Below the pieces are notes generated by a model that made no database searches, had not been told where the DNA came from, and saw only the letters and a list, made by a program, of their open reading frames with translations. Shown here one piece after another: positions 53,609 to 64,000 of a stretch of DNA of 64,000 nt. Origin of the DNA: Brachybacterium fresconis (GTDB taxonomy: Bacteria > Actinomycetota > Actinomycetes > Actinomycetales > Dermabacteraceae); contig NZ_JAGIOC010000001.1 of the NCBI RefSeq assembly GCF_017876515.1, forward strand, positions 62,001 to 126,000. Direction: 5' to 3'. The position numbers and the translations under genes are program-made. The stretch's first letter is position 1, and each line of letters begins with the position of its first letter.

Positions 53609-54405
53609 GCTCCGCACCCGGGGGTGCCGGCTCCCCGAGCCCTTCGCGCGATCAGCACAGCGGTTCCGGCGGCGCGGCGGACGAGCCCGTCGCGCCGAGC
53701 ACCGGGACCTCGGGCACCGGGACCTCGGACACCGAGACCTCGGGCACCGAGGTGCCGGACGCCGATCCGGCCGCGGGACGCGGGCTCGGCGGCGTCCTGC
53801 GCCAGGATGAGTTCTCGGTCGCCGACGCGATCGGCGGGCCCCGCGGGATCATCGAGTCGGCGCTGCCCACGCTGCTGTTCATCGTGCTGTTCGTCGCCAC
53901 CGGCTCGGTGACGGTCGCCTCCGTGACGGCCGTCGCCGTCGTCGCCGTGTTCCTGCTGGTGCGCATCGTCCAGCGTCAGAGCCCGTCCACCGTGATCGGC
54001 GGACTGCTCGGGGTCGGCCTCGGCGCGGTGCTCGCGATCCGCTCCGGCGACGGCACCGACTTCTACGCGCCCGGCATCGCGATCAACGCCGTGACGCTGC
54101 TGATCCTGCTGATCTCCCTGATCGCCCGGCGACCACTGATCGGTCTGGTGATCGGTGTGCTGGACACCCGGGTGCAGGACTGGGCCGAGGACCGCGACGC
54201 CCGCACCGTCTACACCCGGGCGACGCTGCTGTTCGTCGTGCTGTACGCGGCGAAGCTCGCCGTCCAGGTGCCGCTGCTGCTGACCGGGCACGTCGCCGCC
54301 CTGGGCGTGGCCAAGCTCGCGATGGGCCTGCCCGCCTTCGCGGTGATCGCGTACCTGGTCTGGCTGATGCACCGCGCGCTGCTGGCGCGCCGCGACCGCG
54401 GGTGA
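53605..54405 (+). CDS. DUF3159 membrane protein
   Basis: A 266-residue protein with a long Ser/Thr/Gly-rich N-terminus (about 1-60, with an S-G-T-x-T-S repeat), and about six membrane helices arranged in pairs after residue 88. Signature pieces are F-S-V-A-D-A-I-G-G-P-R-G at the border and A-R-R-P-L-I-G before a later helix. This fits DUF3159, an actinobacterial membrane family of unknown function. The ATG overlaps the DUF3710 stop. It is the last gene of the dut operon. Confidence 0.9.
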   Translation: MSSAPGGAGSPSPSRDQHSGSGGAADEPVAPSTGTSGTGTSDTETSGTEVPDADPAAGRGLGGVLRQDEFSVADAIGGPRGIIESALPTLLFIVLFVATGSVTVASVTAVAVVAVFLLVRIVQRQSPSTVIGGLLGVGLGAVLAIRSGDGTDFYAPGIAINAVTLLILLISLIARRPLIGLVIGVLDTRVQDWAEDRDARTVYTRATLLFVVLYAAKLAVQVPLLLTGHVAALGVAKLAMGLPAFAVIAYLVWLMHRALLARRDRG

Positions 54406-54568
54406 TCAGCCGGACCCGCCCGGGATATGCGGGTACGGACCGCCTGGTGAGACACTGGGACACGACGACGCCCCGCCCCCGGCCCCGGCCGCGGTCGGAG
54501 CACACCACGAGACCGAGACGCAGCGGTCCGCGCGGCAGGCCCGCCGCGGACCCAGAGGGAGCGGACCG

Positions 54569-55885
54569 ATGAGCACGGACCCCCGACGAGTGCCGAGCAC
54601 CCCCGCCGTGCCGGGCCGACATCTCACCCTCACCGTCGGGCCCCCCGCGGCGGGCGGCACCTTCGTCGCTCGGCACGAGGGTCGCGTCGTCTTCGTGCGG
54701 GGGACGGCCCCGGGAGAGACGGTCACCGCCCGTCTGCTGGACGACCCCGAGAAGCAGGCGGACGCCCGCTTCTGGCGGGCCGAGGCGATCGACGTGCTCG
54801 AGGCCGGGGTCGACCGGTTGCCGACCGTCTGGGAGGAGGCCTCCGTCGACGGCGTCGGCGGGGCCGAGTGGGCGCACATCGCCCTGCCCGCCCAGCGCCG
54901 GATCGCCAGCGAGGTGATGCAGGAGCTGCTGCGGCGGGCCGGCGTGACCAGCTACCCCATCGAGGACGTCCAGGTGGAGCCCGCTCCCCACGACATCGAC
55001 GGTCTCTCCTCCCGCACCCGGGTGCGCTTCGCCGTGGACGGCGACGGCCGGGTCGGGATGCGCCCCTGGCGCTCCCACGAGGTCCGCGACGCCGGGGAGA
55101 ATCCGCTCGCGGCCGCCGCGATCCGCGACCTGCGGCTGGGGGAGTGGACCGCCCCCGAGGGCACCGAGGCGATCGACGCCGTCGCCCCCTCGGCCGGGCC
55201 CGCCTCCGTGGTGCTGATCGGCCGGGAGCTGGACCCCTCCGCGATCGAGATCCCCGAGGCCTGGGGCGACGCCGACGTGGCCGTGCGCACCGGGCGCGGC
55301 CTGATCCCCCTGCGCGGCGACGGCACCGTGCACGAGCGGGTCGGCGAGCGGATGTTCACCGTGAGCGCCACGGGCTTCTGGCAGGGCCACCGTCGGGCCG
55401 CGGAGCTGCTGACCGACGTGGTCGAGACCACCCTGCGCGCTCCGCGCGGCGGCAGCGCCTGGGACCTCTACGGCGGGGTCGGGCTGTTCGCCGCGACCGC
55501 CGCCGAGCAGGTCGGCCCCGACGGCGCCGTGATCACGATCGAGGGCAACCGGCGCGCCTCCCAGCTCGCCGGGGAGAACCTCGAGGACCTGCCCCAGGTC
55601 TCCACGGCCACGGCCGACGTCGTCGACTGGGTGCGCGCGCGCCGCGGCGGCGTGGACGTCGTGGTGCTGGACCCGCCTCGCACCGGGGCCGGGGTCGAGC
55701 TGATGGGCCTGCTGGCCCGCGCCGTCCGCCAGCGCATCGTCTACGTCTCCTGCGAGCCCTCGACCCTCGCCCGCGATCTCGCCGCGATCGAGAAGGCGGG
55801 GTGGAAGATCGTCGACCTGCGCGCCTTCGACCTGTTCCCCCACACCCACCACGTCGAGTCGGTGACGGTGCTCGAACGCGCCTGA
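54569..55885 (+). CDS. RNA m5U methyltransferase (TrmA/RumA family)
   Basis: SAM-dependent methyltransferase predicted to form 5-methyluridine in rRNA or tRNA. The 438 residues begin with a TRAM-like OB domain (about 18-80, HLTLTVGPPAAGGTF), then the Rossmann methyltransferase with WDLYGGVGLFA for SAM, VVLDPPRTGAG, and the nucleophile motif YVSCEPSTLARDL. A later H-T-H-H-V-E-S-V completes the family. I do not see the four-cysteine Fe-S cluster of RumA, usual for actinobacterial members. ATG 54569 has GGGAGCGG upstream. Its exact target base is unknown. Confidence 0.92.
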   Translation: MSTDPRRVPSTPAVPGRHLTLTVGPPAAGGTFVARHEGRVVFVRGTAPGETVTARLLDDPEKQADARFWRAEAIDVLEAGVDRLPTVWEEASVDGVGGAEWAHIALPAQRRIASEVMQELLRRAGVTSYPIEDVQVEPAPHDIDGLSSRTRVRFAVDGDGRVGMRPWRSHEVRDAGENPLAAAAIRDLRLGEWTAPEGTEAIDAVAPSAGPASVVLIGRELDPSAIEIPEAWGDADVAVRTGRGLIPLRGDGTVHERVGERMFTVSATGFWQGHRRAAELLTDVVETTLRAPRGGSAWDLYGGVGLFAATAAEQVGPDGAVITIEGNRRASQLAGENLEDLPQVSTATADVVDWVRARRGGVDVVVLDPPRTGAGVELMGLLARAVRQRIVYVSCEPSTLARDLAAIEKAGWKIVDLRAFDLFPHTHHVESVTVLERA

Positions 55886-55959
55886 GGCGCCGACGCCGTG
55901 AGCGGCGGCACTGGGGCGCGCCGGCCGAGGCGCTGTCAGAAGAGCGCATCGGGTCGTGG

Positions 55960-55985
55960 TAGACTTTATCTTGACTTCAAGATAA
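55960..55985 (+). promoter_or_regulatory. Promoter and 20-bp palindromic operator of the aconitase gene
   Basis: TAGACT (55960-55965, TANNNT) is directly followed by TTATCTTGA-CT-TCAAGATAA (55966-55985), with perfect 9-bp arms. The predicted transcription start falls inside the palindrome, so a dimeric repressor bound there would block initiation. Two copies of CCGGAGACC follow at 55989 and 56001. The palindrome is A/T-rich, unlike its surroundings. I do not know the regulator; it does not match the AcnR or RipA motifs of Corynebacterium as I recall them. Confidence 0.55.
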
Positions 55986-56118
55986 CTACCGGAGACCACT
56001 CCGGAGACCCCTCGGCCCCAGGTGCGTCCCGCATCCGATGGTCGTCGCGTTCGTCCGCCCGCCGTCGCGGGCGCGCCTACGATGAAGGGGTCATCCCACC
56101 ACCCGAGGAGTTCGCCCC

Positions 56119-58926
<2,808 letters not shown>

Positions 58927-58973
58927 TCGCGACGCGGCGGCCGCTGTGACCAGCGGCCGTTGCGGCGACGGGG

Positions 58974-59008
58974 AGCGCCCCCGGACCCTGATGGGGTCCG
59001 GGGGCGCT
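58974..59008 (+). terminator. Terminator after acnA
   Basis: Perfect 15-bp stem (58974-58988 with 58994-59008) with a 5-base loop. It also suits the convergent minus-strand gene. A second short hairpin (CGGCCGCTG/CAGCGGCCG) lies at 58938-58958. Confidence 0.85.
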
Positions 59009-59041
59009 GTGCGTCCTCGCTGCAGCGGGCGGTTCGGGCGC

Positions 59042-59863
59042 TCAGCCCAGCGAGCTGCGCGGGGCGGGATCGTCCGCGCGCGCGGTCAACACGACCGGCG
59101 CGCCGTCGGTGACCTGCAGCGTGTGCTCGGCATGCGCGCCGCGGGAGCCGTCGACCGACAGCTGGGTCCAGCCGTCCCGTTCGTCGACCACCAGCTCGCT
59201 CGTGGTGGGCACCAGGAACGGCTCGACCGTGATCAGCTGTCCGGCGACCAGCTCCGTGCCGCTTCCGGGGGTGCCGTGATTGGGCACGAACGGCGCCTCG
59301 TGCATGGTGCGCCCCACGCCGTGGCCGCCGAAGCGGTCGTTGATCGCGTAGCCGAGGTCATGGGCGGTGGTCATCACCGCGTGGCCGATGTCGCCCACGG
59401 TCGCGCCGGCGCGCACCTGGTCGATGCCCGCCCACATGACGAGCTCGGTGTCGCGGATCAGCTGCTGGTCCTCGTCGCGGGGCGTGCCGACGCCGATGCT
59501 CAAGCAGGAGTCGGCGACCCAGCCCTCGACCTCGACGGCGAAGTCCAGCGAGAGCAGGTCCCCATCGGCGAGCACGCGATCGTAGGGCCGGCCGTGGAGC
59601 ACGCCCTCGTTGACCGAGGTGCAGATGACGTATCCGAAGGGGGAGGCGCCGAAGACGGGGTGGTAGTCGATGTAGCAGCTGGTCGCGCCGGCCTCCCGGA
59701 TCAGCCGGTGGGCCTCGGCGTCCACGTCCAGGAGGTTCCAGCCGACGTCGACGACCCTCCGCAGGTGCGAGAGTACGGAGGCGACGAACTCGCCGGCCGG
59801 ACGGGCCTGGTCGAGGGTGGGCAGCTCCTGCGTCGCGCTGCGACGGCGGCGGCCGAGGATCAT
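59042..59863 (-). CDS. map: Methionine aminopeptidase, type I
   Basis: Removes the initiator methionine from nascent proteins. The 273-residue enzyme has the five metal-binding residues: Asp in L-S-L-D-F-A, Asp in V-A-D-S-C, His in G-G-H-G-V-G-R-T-M-H-E, Glu in T-V-E-P-F and Glu in A-E-H-T-L-Q-V. The substrate-binding histidine is in C-Y-I-D-Y-H-P. An extension of about 20 basic residues (ILGRRRRS) precedes the catalytic domain. The ATG overlaps the ctaA stop by ATGA, making an operon with ctaA. Other paralogues are likely elsewhere. Confidence 0.93.
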   Translation of the reverse strand: MILGRRRRSATQELPTLDQARPAGEFVASVLSHLRRVVDVGWNLLDVDAEAHRLIREAGATSCYIDYHPVFGASPFGYVICTSVNEGVLHGRPYDRVLADGDLLSLDFAVEVEGWVADSCLSIGVGTPRDEDQQLIRDTELVMWAGIDQVRAGATVGDIGHAVMTTAHDLGYAINDRFGGHGVGRTMHEAPFVPNHGTPGSGTELVAGQLITVEPFLVPTTSELVVDERDGWTQLSVDGSRGAHAEHTLQVTDGAPVVLTARADDPAPRSSLG

Positions 59864-60939
59864 CGCGAGGCCTTTCCGATGGGGGCGGGCGGCGTCGGGC
59901 GGTCCGTGCCGGTCGCAGGGTCGGCCGCACCGGCGACGGTCTCCGTGTCCTGCCACGTGTACAGGGAGACGGCGACCCAGGCGACGCCGGCGGCGAGCAG
60001 ACCCGCACCGAGCATGTGGAGACCGACCAGGACCTCCGGCAGGCCGGTGAAGTACTGGGTGTAGCCGATGACGGCCTGCAGCGCGGTGACGACGACCAGG
60101 CTCCAGGCGGCCCGGCGCGTCTGCCGCGCCGCACCGATGAGGTGCAGCGCGATGAGCAGCCCGACCAGCAGGCCGCAGAAGAGCATCACGGAGTCCGCGT
60201 GCAGCCAGGAGATGGTCCGGGCGTCGAAGGGGAGACGCTCGGGGTGCACGTCGTCCCCCGAGTGGGGGCCGGTGCCGGTGACCAGGGTGCCGAGCACGAG
60301 GATCGCGAAGCCGATGACCGCGAGCGCCCCGCTCATCCAATGCATGGCGCCCGGGACGAGCGAGCGCCGCCCGGCGGCGTCCCCGTCGTACAGCCGGAAC
60401 AGGAGCACGGTGGAGACCGCCACGAGGATCGGGGAGATGAGGAAGTGGGGGCTGACGACGCCCGGGTGGAGGTCCGCGTAGACGACCACCATGCCGACGA
60501 TCGCCTGCACCGCGGTGCCGGCCAGCGGAACCAGGGAGAGCCACAGCAGGCTGCGGCCCTTGTGGCGCAGCCAGAGCAGGGAGACCAGCAGCAGGGCGAC
60601 GGCGAAGACGCCCAGGACCCCGGTCAGGGTGCGGTTGCCGAACTCGATGAAGGGATGGATCCCGGCTTCCATGGTCAGCTCGGGGGTGAACTGGCCCGGT
60701 TCGCAGTTCGGCCAGGTCGAGCAGCCCAGCCCGCTGCTGGTCAGGCGGACGACGCCGCCGGAGACGATGATGCCGATCTGGCAGACCAGATTCCCCCAGA
60801 ACACGACGGCGGCGATCCGGGCGCGGGCGGCCGCGGTCAGGCCGAGGGTGCGGTCTCCGGACAGGGAGATCCGTCCGACGAGCTCGCGACGTGGGGTGGG
60901 AGCCGGATGCTCGTCGACGGCCGGCGGAGAAGCGTTCAT
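59860..60939 (-). CDS. ctaA: Heme A synthase (COX15/CtaA)
   Basis: Oxidises heme O to heme A for the aa3 oxidase in the same window. The 359-residue membrane protein has about eight helices. The heme ligands are histidines in AGIHPFIEFGNRTLTG and V-S-P-H-F-L and their counterparts S-W-L-H-A-D and G-L-H-M-L-G, and a cysteine pair sits in CSTWPNCEPG. ATG 60939 starts after TACAAT and seven bases, so it is likely leaderless; longer open frame upstream is discarded. The stop overlaps the map start. ABC transporter genes lie upstream on the same strand, as near ctaA in other actinobacteria. Confidence 0.93.
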   Translation of the reverse strand: MNASPPAVDEHPAPTPRRELVGRISLSGDRTLGLTAAARARIAAVVFWGNLVCQIGIIVSGGVVRLTSSGLGCSTWPNCEPGQFTPELTMEAGIHPFIEFGNRTLTGVLGVFAVALLLVSLLWLRHKGRSLLWLSLVPLAGTAVQAIVGMVVVYADLHPGVVSPHFLISPILVAVSTVLLFRLYDGDAAGRRSLVPGAMHWMSGALAVIGFAILVLGTLVTGTGPHSGDDVHPERLPFDARTISWLHADSVMLFCGLLVGLLIALHLIGAARQTRRAAWSLVVVTALQAVIGYTQYFTGLPEVLVGLHMLGAGLLAAGVAWVAVSLYTWQDTETVAGAADPATGTDRPTPPAPIGKASR

Positions 60940-60946
60940 GGCATCG

Positions 60947-60952
60947 ATTGTA
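60947..60952 (-). promoter_or_regulatory. Leaderless-type -10 box of ctaA
   Basis: TACAAT on the minus strand ends seven bases before ATG 60939. Confidence 0.6.
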
Positions 60953-61054
60953 GGAACGTCCCCTGGGCGTCTCCTCGTCGCGGCGACGGCTTTCACATCG
61001 GGGCCCGCCCCCGCCCCGGGGCCCGCCCTTCCGTCCGCGACGGCGAGGGCGCTC

Positions 61055-61873
61055 TCAGCTGTCCGTCCAGCGGAACCAGCGGATCACGGCGAGGGTGCCG
61101 AGCACGGCCCAGGCCAGCAGCACCAGCACCGATCCGATGCTGAACACGCCGCCGGCGAGGCAGGCGCGCAGCAGCTCACCGAGCGCGCCGGAGGGCAGCA
61201 GGTCCACGAGGCCGCGCAGGATCCGCGGATAGGTCTCGGCGGGGAAGGCGACCCCACCGGCGGCCACCAGCAGCACGAACACGAGGTTGGAGACCGCGAG
61301 CACGGCCTCGGTGCGCAGCAGCCCGGCGACCAGGAGCCCCAGCGCGCCGAAGGCGACGGTGCCCAGCAGCCACACCGGCACGGCCGCCAGCAGCTCGAGC
61401 AGGCCGGGCCGCCAGCCCAGGATCAGGCCGAACAGTCCCAGCACGAGCACCTGCACGGCGTGCACGAGCAGTGTTGCCAGCACCTTCCCGGCGAGGTATC
61501 CGTCCCGTCCCAGGGGGGTGGTCGCGATCCAGCGCAGCACCCCGTTGCGCCGGTCGAAGCCGGTCTGGATCGCCTGCGACGTGAAGGAGGTGGAGATCAG
61601 CGCGGTCGCGAGCGTCGCCGCCAGGGCGGTGTCGATCGGCTCGGCGCCCTCCAGGCGGCCGATCGGCAGCAGACGCAGACCGATGAGCACGAGCGCCGGC
61701 AGGACGATCGCGACCATCAGCTGCTCCCCGTTGGACAGCAGCACGCGGGCCTCGAGGGCGGTGTGGGCGAGGACGCGGCGCAGGCGCGGGGCCGGCGCGG
61801 GGCCGGGTCGGGGTGCCGCCGCGGGCGGGGCGGAGTCCGGGGGCGCGGCGGGACCGTCGGCGGTCGTGCTCAT
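61055..61873 (-). CDS. ABC-2 type transporter permease
   Basis: Membrane component of an exporter. The 272-residue protein has a Pro/Ala-rich cytoplasmic start and six hydrophobic segments (roughly starting at residues 52, 82, 131, 161, 190 and 244) separated by polar loops such as Q-T-G-F-D-R-R-N-G-V-L-R-W, a typical ABC-2 coupling helix. The ATG overlaps the stop of the ATPase gene by ATGA. It probably works with that ATPase. The substrate is unknown; closeness to ctaA could mean heme-related or drug export, which is only a guess. Confidence 0.9.
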   Translation of the reverse strand: MSTTADGPAAPPDSAPPAAAPRPGPAPAPRLRRVLAHTALEARVLLSNGEQLMVAIVLPALVLIGLRLLPIGRLEGAEPIDTALAATLATALISTSFTSQAIQTGFDRRNGVLRWIATTPLGRDGYLAGKVLATLLVHAVQVLVLGLFGLILGWRPGLLELLAAVPVWLLGTVAFGALGLLVAGLLRTEAVLAVSNLVFVLLVAAGGVAFPAETYPRILRGLVDLLPSGALGELLRACLAGGVFSIGSVLVLLAWAVLGTLAVIRWFRWTDS

Positions 61874-62802
61874 CGGTCCGTCCCTCCCGGGCTCGCGGGG
61901 GTCGGGGCGGCGAGGTCCGTGGCCCCCTGCTGCCCCGCGGGATCGGGCTGCATGAGGTCCAGCAGCACGGCCTCGAGGTCGGCGGCCCCGGCCCCGGTGA
62001 ACTCGAGCCGCGCCCCGTGGCGGGCGGCCGCAGCGTGCAGATCCGCCTCGAGGACGTCGACCTGCTCCCGGGCGACGCCGTGGGCGACCGCGCGGACGGT
62101 GACCTCGCCCTCCTGCTGACGGTGCTCGGTGATCACCTCCTGCACCGACCCGGAGGCGACGCTGCGGCCCCCGGCGATGACGCAGACGGCATCGGCGAGG
62201 CCGACCACGTCGTCCATCATGTGGGTGGTCAACACGACCGCGCTGCCGGTGTCGGCCAGGGCCCGGATCAGCCGGCGCACCCGGCGGCGGATCGCCGGGT
62301 CCATGCCGGCGGTGGGTTCGTCGAGGAAGATCAGTTCGGGTCGGCCGATGATCGCCAGCGCGAGGGCCAGGCGCTGGCGCTGGCCACCGGAGAGCCGGCG
62401 CACGAGGGTGCCGGCGAAGTCGTCGATCCCCAGGTGCTCGGCGACCTCGTCGACGTCCAGCGGATGGGCGTGCAGGCTCGCCCCGTAGCGCAGCAGCTGC
62501 ATCGCCCGGGCTCCGGAGGCGAGTCCGCCGTCCTGGATCATCACCCCGACCCGGGCACGGTGCTCGGGGCCGGCGCGCCAGGGGTCGCGGCCCAGCACCG
62601 TCAGGACGCCGCCGTCGGGGCGCAGCAGCCCGGTGGCGCAGGAGACGGCCGTGGTCTTGCCGGCACCGTTGGGGCCCAGCAGGGCGGTGACCTCTCCGCG
62701 GTGCGCCCGCAGCGAGAGGCCGTCGAGGGCGCGGACGGGGCCGTAGGAATGCGCGAGGCCCTCGGCGACGAGCGCCGGCTGTGGGCGGGAGTGGTCAGTC
62801 AT
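61870..62802 (-). CDS. ABC transporter ATP-binding protein
   Basis: ATPase of an exporter with the permease encoded just downstream. The 310 residues contain Walker A GPNGAGKT (about 44-51), the signature LSGGQRQRLALALA (about 138-151), Walker B L-I-F-L-D-E-P-T-A-G-M-D and the switch histidine in V-L-T-T-H-M-M-D-D-V. The C-terminal 90 residues form an extra domain as in drug or daunorubicin-type exporters. It starts at ATG 62802 without an evident ribosome site. A 102-base gap separates it from the upstream gene. Confidence 0.93.
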   Translation of the reverse strand: MTDHSRPQPALVAEGLAHSYGPVRALDGLSLRAHRGEVTALLGPNGAGKTTAVSCATGLLRPDGGVLTVLGRDPWRAGPEHRARVGVMIQDGGLASGARAMQLLRYGASLHAHPLDVDEVAEHLGIDDFAGTLVRRLSGGQRQRLALALAIIGRPELIFLDEPTAGMDPAIRRRVRRLIRALADTGSAVVLTTHMMDDVVGLADAVCVIAGGRSVASGSVQEVITEHRQQEGEVTVRAVAHGVAREQVDVLEADLHAAAARHGARLEFTGAGAADLEAVLLDLMQPDPAGQQGATDLAAPTPASPGGTDR

Positions 62803-62854
62803 GGCGGACCCATCGTAGGCGGCGACGGTGAGAAGGTCCCGAGCGCACGAGGGG

Positions 62855-62886
62855 CGGTCGCGGCCGATCGCGGCGAGCGGCGACCG
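62855..62886 (-). terminator. Possible hairpin after the glutathionyl-hydroquinone-reductase-like gene
   Basis: CGGTCGC (62855-62861) pairs with GCGACCG (62880-62886) around an 18-base loop. It is weak and G/C-rich. Confidence 0.35.
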
Positions 62887-62904
62887 GCCGCGGGGCCGGG
62901 AGGG

Positions 62905-63969
62905 TCAGCGCCCGGTCACGGACAGCGGGGTGTGAGCGGGATCGACGACCTCCGCGGCCGGCGGGGCCGCGGGGGCGGTGCCGCCGTCGCCCCAGGTGTT
63001 CGTGGTGAGGCGGTCGCGGTCGTGGGCCTCCAGCAGATGACTCATGTCCGGACCGAGCGGCACGACCTGAGTGGGGTTGATGTCCTCGTGCACGAAGTAG
63101 TAGTGCGTCTTGATCTGCGTCAGATCGACGGTGTCGCCGAAGCCCGGGGTCTGGAACAGGTCCTTGGTGTAGTTCCACAGGTTCGGCATCGTCGCCAACG
63201 GCTGACGGTTCGCCTTGAAGTGGCCGAAGTAGACGGGGTCGAAGCGGATCAGGGTGGGGAACAGACGCACATCGGCCTCCGTGATCGACGGCCCCATCAG
63301 GTAGCGACGGTCGCCCAGGCGCTCCTCGAGCTCATCCAGGGCCGCCCACAGCTCGCGGTACTCCCTCTCGTAGTCCTCCTGAGAACCGGCGAAGCCCACC
63401 TTGTAGACCCCGTTGTTCACCCGATGCAGCATCCACCGGTTCAGGGCATCGATCTCCTCCCGCTGACCCTCCGGATAGAGATCCGGGGCGCCGTCGCGGT
63501 GCAGCGCGGTCCACTCGGTGGCGAAGTCCAGCGTGATCTGCTGGAAGTCGTTGGTCACCACGGCCTTCGAGGGGATGTCCACGACGGCCGGAACGGTGAT
63601 GCCGCGCGGATAGTCGGGGAACCGGGCGAAGTAGGCCTGCTGCAGGCGCTCGTAGCCCAGGACCGGGTCGACGCCGTCCTCGTCGAGGTCGAAGGTCCAG
63701 GAGCGACGATCGTGGGTGGGGCCGGGCATGCCGACCGAGATCGCATCCTCGAGCCCGAGCAGGCGCCGGGAGATCAGCGTGCGGTTCGCCCAGGGGCAGG
63801 CGCGGGCGGCGATCAGCCGGTAGCGGCCCTCCTCGACGGGCCAGCCGTCCCGGCCGTCACGGGTGATGCGGTCGTCGATGTAGGTCATGTCCCGATCGAA
63901 GGGCTTGCCCTTGTGGACGTAGGAACCCTCCGTCGAGTGCTCGGCGGTGGTGCGGTCCTCGGCGGTCAT
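62905..63969 (-). CDS. Xi-class glutathione transferase family protein (glutathionyl/mycothiol-hydroquinone reductase-like)
   Basis: A 354-residue cytoplasmic thiol transferase of the YqjG/ECM4 type that reduces thiol-hydroquinone adducts. The catalytic cysteine is Cys58 in R-A-C-P-W-A-N-R, followed by T-L-I-S-R-R-L-L-G and the typical VPAVVDIPSKAVVTND. The all-helical C-terminal domain contains Y-L-M-G-P-S-I-T-E-A-D-V-R-L-F-P-T-L-I-R-F-D. Because actinobacteria use mycothiol, its natural thiol may be mycothiol; this is an inference. The ATG has AGAAGGGA upstream. The C-terminus after about residue 320 is Pro/Ala-rich and divergent. Confidence 0.9.
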   Translation of the reverse strand: MTAEDRTTAEHSTEGSYVHKGKPFDRDMTYIDDRITRDGRDGWPVEEGRYRLIAARACPWANRTLISRRLLGLEDAISVGMPGPTHDRRSWTFDLDEDGVDPVLGYERLQQAYFARFPDYPRGITVPAVVDIPSKAVVTNDFQQITLDFATEWTALHRDGAPDLYPEGQREEIDALNRWMLHRVNNGVYKVGFAGSQEDYEREYRELWAALDELEERLGDRRYLMGPSITEADVRLFPTLIRFDPVYFGHFKANRQPLATMPNLWNYTKDLFQTPGFGDTVDLTQIKTHYYFVHEDINPTQVVPLGPDMSHLLEAHDRDRLTTNTWGDGGTAPAAPPAAEVVDPAHTPLSVTGR

Positions 63970-64000
63970 GGTGTCCCTTCTTCGTTCTCCGGTGGGGCGC

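Overview
This window is GC-rich and gene-dense. It looks like chromosomal core sequence from an actinobacterium, most likely a Micrococcales member close to Brachybacterium/Dermabacteraceae. That placement is inferred from gene families and gene order; no search was run. Supporting markers are a bcc-type cytochrome reductase with a diheme QcrC, the actinobacterial CtaF subunit, a PASTA kinase of the PknL type beside its Rv2175c-like DNA-binding partner, SepH, and many actinobacteria-specific DUF families (DUF349-like, 3043, 3071, 3093, 3159, 3710, 4192, 4193, 5998, 7455). I saw no phage, insertion sequence, CRISPR array, rRNA or tRNA.

Layout. 0-7 kb: a truncated acidic protein, hisS, trxA, a DEAD-box RNA helicase and aspS. 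7-19 kb: DUF3043, an M20 dipeptidase and erpA, followed by respiratory genes: ctaC-ctaD-ctaF on the plus strand and ctaE-qcrC-qcrA-qcrB converging on it from the minus strand. The two blocks are separated by a repeat-rich, gene-poor stretch (12.9-14.1 kb). 19-28 kb: trpD, a RAM-domain protein, a DEDD exonuclease/GIY-YIG fusion, an acyl-CoA synthetase, a ROK glucokinase, an esterase, an acyltransferase and class II DAHP synthase. 28.7-35.7 kb: the PASTA kinase, the Rv2175c-like protein, a polyprenyl diphosphate synthase, a DUF4192 protein, metX and a universal stress protein. 35.8-47.7 kb: the principal sigma factor, DUF7455, parE-hisF, a sugar-phosphate mutarotase, parC and a GNAT/acyl-CoA-ligase fusion. 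47.7-56 kb: a run of conserved actinobacterial genes (DUF5998, phosphodiesterase, sepH, DUF4193, DUF3093, dut, DUF3710, DUF3159, an RNA m5U methyltransferase). 56-64 kb: aconitase, methionine aminopeptidase, heme A synthase, an ABC exporter pair and a xi-class glutathionyl-hydroquinone-reductase-like protein.

Working together: ctaCDEF and qcrCAB, with heme A from CtaA, build the bcc-aa3 respiratory supercomplex, and ErpA may help supply Fe-S clusters. ParE/ParC form topoisomerase IV. TrpD, DAHP synthase, HisF and MetX are scattered amino-acid biosynthesis genes.

The coding content is ordinary. The most interesting signals are non-coding: a compact possible three-way-junction RNA at the 5' end of the ctaCDF transcript; a repeat-bearing, possibly switching leader of the DEAD-box helicase; an exact sigma-R/SigH-like promoter in front of trxA and a related one in front of the sigma factor gene; a 20-bp palindrome at the aconitase promoter; two different tandem repeat arrays between the cta and qcr blocks; and a recurrent TANNNT-6/7 nt-start-codon arrangement suggesting many leaderless mRNAs.
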